Source: Pyricularia pennisetigena (lineage: Eukaryota > Ascomycota > Sordariomycetes > Magnaporthales > Pyriculariaceae). From it: a stretch of 64,000 nt of DNA. Where the stretch lies: NCBI RefSeq assembly GCF_004337985.1, contig NW_021940927.1, positions 130,266 through 194,265 of the forward strand, in the 5' to 3' direction. Below the pieces are notes generated by a model. It saw only the letters and a program-made list of their open reading frames with translations, ran no database searches and was not told the origin of the DNA. Every line of letters begins with the position of its first letter. Position 1 is the first letter of the stretch. Shown piece by piece: positions 62,610 through 64,000 of the stretch. The translations under genes were made by a program, and so were the position numbers.

Positions 62610-62720
62610 AGGCCTGAGTTTTCTCAGCTATGCAGGAGGCCCTCCATATCCGCGGCTTGGAGCAAGAGCGCAATCCGATTTGAGGGCCTGGGGCGACAAA
62701 CTGCGGGGTTCGGCGTCTGA
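62610..62720 (+). repeat. short inverted-repeat family, copy
   Basis: GCAGGCCTGAGTTTTCTCAG, CTATGCAGGAGGCCCTCCAT, CGCGGCTTGGAGCAAGAGCG and GACAAACTGCGGGG. The left part matches 53668 including the GCAGGCCTG...TTTTCTCAG lead-in. Confidence 0.7.
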
Positions 62721-63439
62721 TTGCGACAGTGGGGGCTTACGGGCGGATCGTCTCACACTTTCTCCACCATCCAGGAGGCCTCTTGTTGGCATCCGGTGGG
62801 GAGAAGCATACAAAAATGCGTGTTAGGGCATACAAACAATCCTGGTCTGCACTTTAGCAGTTCATCACACCGACTTGATAGCTCAAAAGCGGCGTTATTT
62901 GTTGACTTCGCAGGGTTCCGCTGCTCGCTACAGACTGCATTTATTTCATGGATGTTCCTTATCAATTGATGAGTTGACTATAGACGCAGCACATTCTATC
63001 GTCGTGTAGGATAATTAAGTGACCGCTTGCATGTGGTGTGACACCGCGTTCAACAAGTCGGACGGACCGTCCGGACTCGAGAGTCCTAAATTTGGGGTTG
63101 AGCCTTGTGTGACATGATACGTGGTAGTAAAGTTGATTATCCTCCGTTTCACTAATGCCGGCGGTCCCATTCGGCGTGGGGCAAAACGGAGTTCTGGGTG
63201 GTTGAAAAAACCGCATTATCAATCGCCCACAATTCAGTCTACTGCACTCTTTCTCGGCCATATAGTTATTAGTTTACAAGTGCACAGGCTACCATGCCCG
63301 CCGACGCCACTACCACCACTACCACCTCTTGGAGAATGTACGCATGGCTTCTTGAGGGTGGCCTGGTCGACTGCATAATCTCTTGTCGTTCGATGATTAA
63401 CCTCTAGTCTAGTTGATTAATTTCGCCACGCATCACCAT

Positions 63440-63690
63440 GTGACACCGAACCCCGCATTTTGCCGCCCCAAAGATAGTGTGCCACGGTGATGGAGGGCCC
63501 CCTGCATCGTGATGGACGCCCTGACGGACTATCAAATCATGGTGGCAGTTCTGCGAAAGTGCAAGGTTCTTTGGCAGGCAGTAACCACCGTCAGAGCATT
63601 CCCAATGCAGGAGCCCTCCATCAGCGAGGCGGGGAGCAAGCGCGCAACCCGGTTGGCTGGCCTTGCAGAATCAAATGGAGTAGTGGTTTC
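63440..63690. repeat. short inverted-repeat family, two facing copies
   Basis: The first part has CCCCGCATTTTGCCGCCCCA, GTGATGGAGGGCCCCCTGCA and CGTGATGG. The second, from about 63605, has ATGCAGGAGCCCTCCAT and GGGGAGCAAGCGCGCAACCC. The two are in opposite orientation about 120 bp apart. Confidence 0.6.
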
Positions 63691-64000
63691 GACTGGGGAA
63701 TAGTAAGCGGATTGAGCAGGCAGCCAAGACCCCACTTTGGCACCGCAAATTATTTGCTTGGCACGACGGGTGATTCAGGTCGTATCAACCCTCGTTCCGA
63801 AAGATTATTGGTTTGTTAACCTAAATTGGCAGCGTGGGTATTACAGGAGCACGTCAGATGCTATCAAGTTTTCCGTCACTATCACAAAATTCCCATTGTG
63901 CAGATTTGAGGTTCGTGCAGGGTTTTCAGAGTGAAAATGCAATGTTGTTCTGTTGCTGTATTGGCAGCCCAGTCTGACTGGCGATAGAGTGTGTAAATAA

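Larger units (their letters stand above)
61933..64000. other. gene-poor end of the window with short repeats
   Basis: No gene recognised. Repeat family copies are at about 62610-62720, 63440-63520 and 63600-63690. Confidence 0.45.

Noticed and set aside
1..64000. CRISPR arrays, operons, tRNA or rRNA genes
   Set aside because: No regularly spaced repeats, no cloverleaf or rRNA-like sequence was recognised, and the genome is eukaryotic. A tRNA scan was not possible here.

Overview
The window is filamentous-ascomycete nuclear DNA: short GT-AG introns of about 45-160 bp with CTAAC/CTGAC-type branch sites, fungal-only gene families (DUF6604, CFEM/Pth11-like receptor, PD-(D/E)XK_12, OTT_1508-like deaminase) and many nested transposons. 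The best guess at the lineage is Pyricularia (Magnaporthe). A 70-residue secreted protein at 40075-40287 carries both published motifs of the rice-blast effector AVR-Pii. An intact 1.86-kb Fot/pogo element resembles Pot2/Pot3, and a roughly 6-kb Tad-type LINE matches the size of MGR583/MGL. The species assignment is inference, since no database search was possible.

Layout. 0-6 kb: remains of a pogo end and an LTR, an intact three-exon DUF6604 gene, a 5' LINE fragment and a frame-broken F-box gene. 6-12 kb: a truncated pogo copy abutting a copia element with an intact gag-protease-integrase ORF but no reverse transcriptase. 12-21 kb: a Pho80-like cyclin gene, an intact pogo element that splits a CFEM/Pth11-like receptor gene, a small coiled-coil gene and a Ser/Thr-rich single-pass membrane protein. 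21-27 kb: a sparse stretch with a decayed Ulp1-like ORF, an orphan integrase fragment and a gene truncated at the LINE. 27-33 kb: an apparently intact LINE. 33-38.6 kb: a DUF6606-type gene fragment, an RRM/RGG protein and a broken PD-(D/E)XK gene. 38.6-48.7 kb: an AT-rich transposon island holding the effector gene, solo LTRs of two families, a 6.1-kb chromovirus with nearly identical LTRs, and a second pogo family. 49-64 kb: host genes (SMP/LEA-like, F-box-like, BTB, kinase-HAD-phosphoribosyltransferase fusion, conserved membrane protein, C2H2 zinc finger, deaminase) among a dispersed family of short inverted repeats ending in GGCCTCCTGCAT.

The genes do not form a pathway. This is an accessory-type region, and at least seven host genes are split, truncated or frame-broken. 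The effector lies between two same-orientation LTRs of one family, an arrangement that could delete it by recombination. Intact or near-intact copies of three element classes (pogo DNA transposon, LINE, chromovirus) suggest recent activity.
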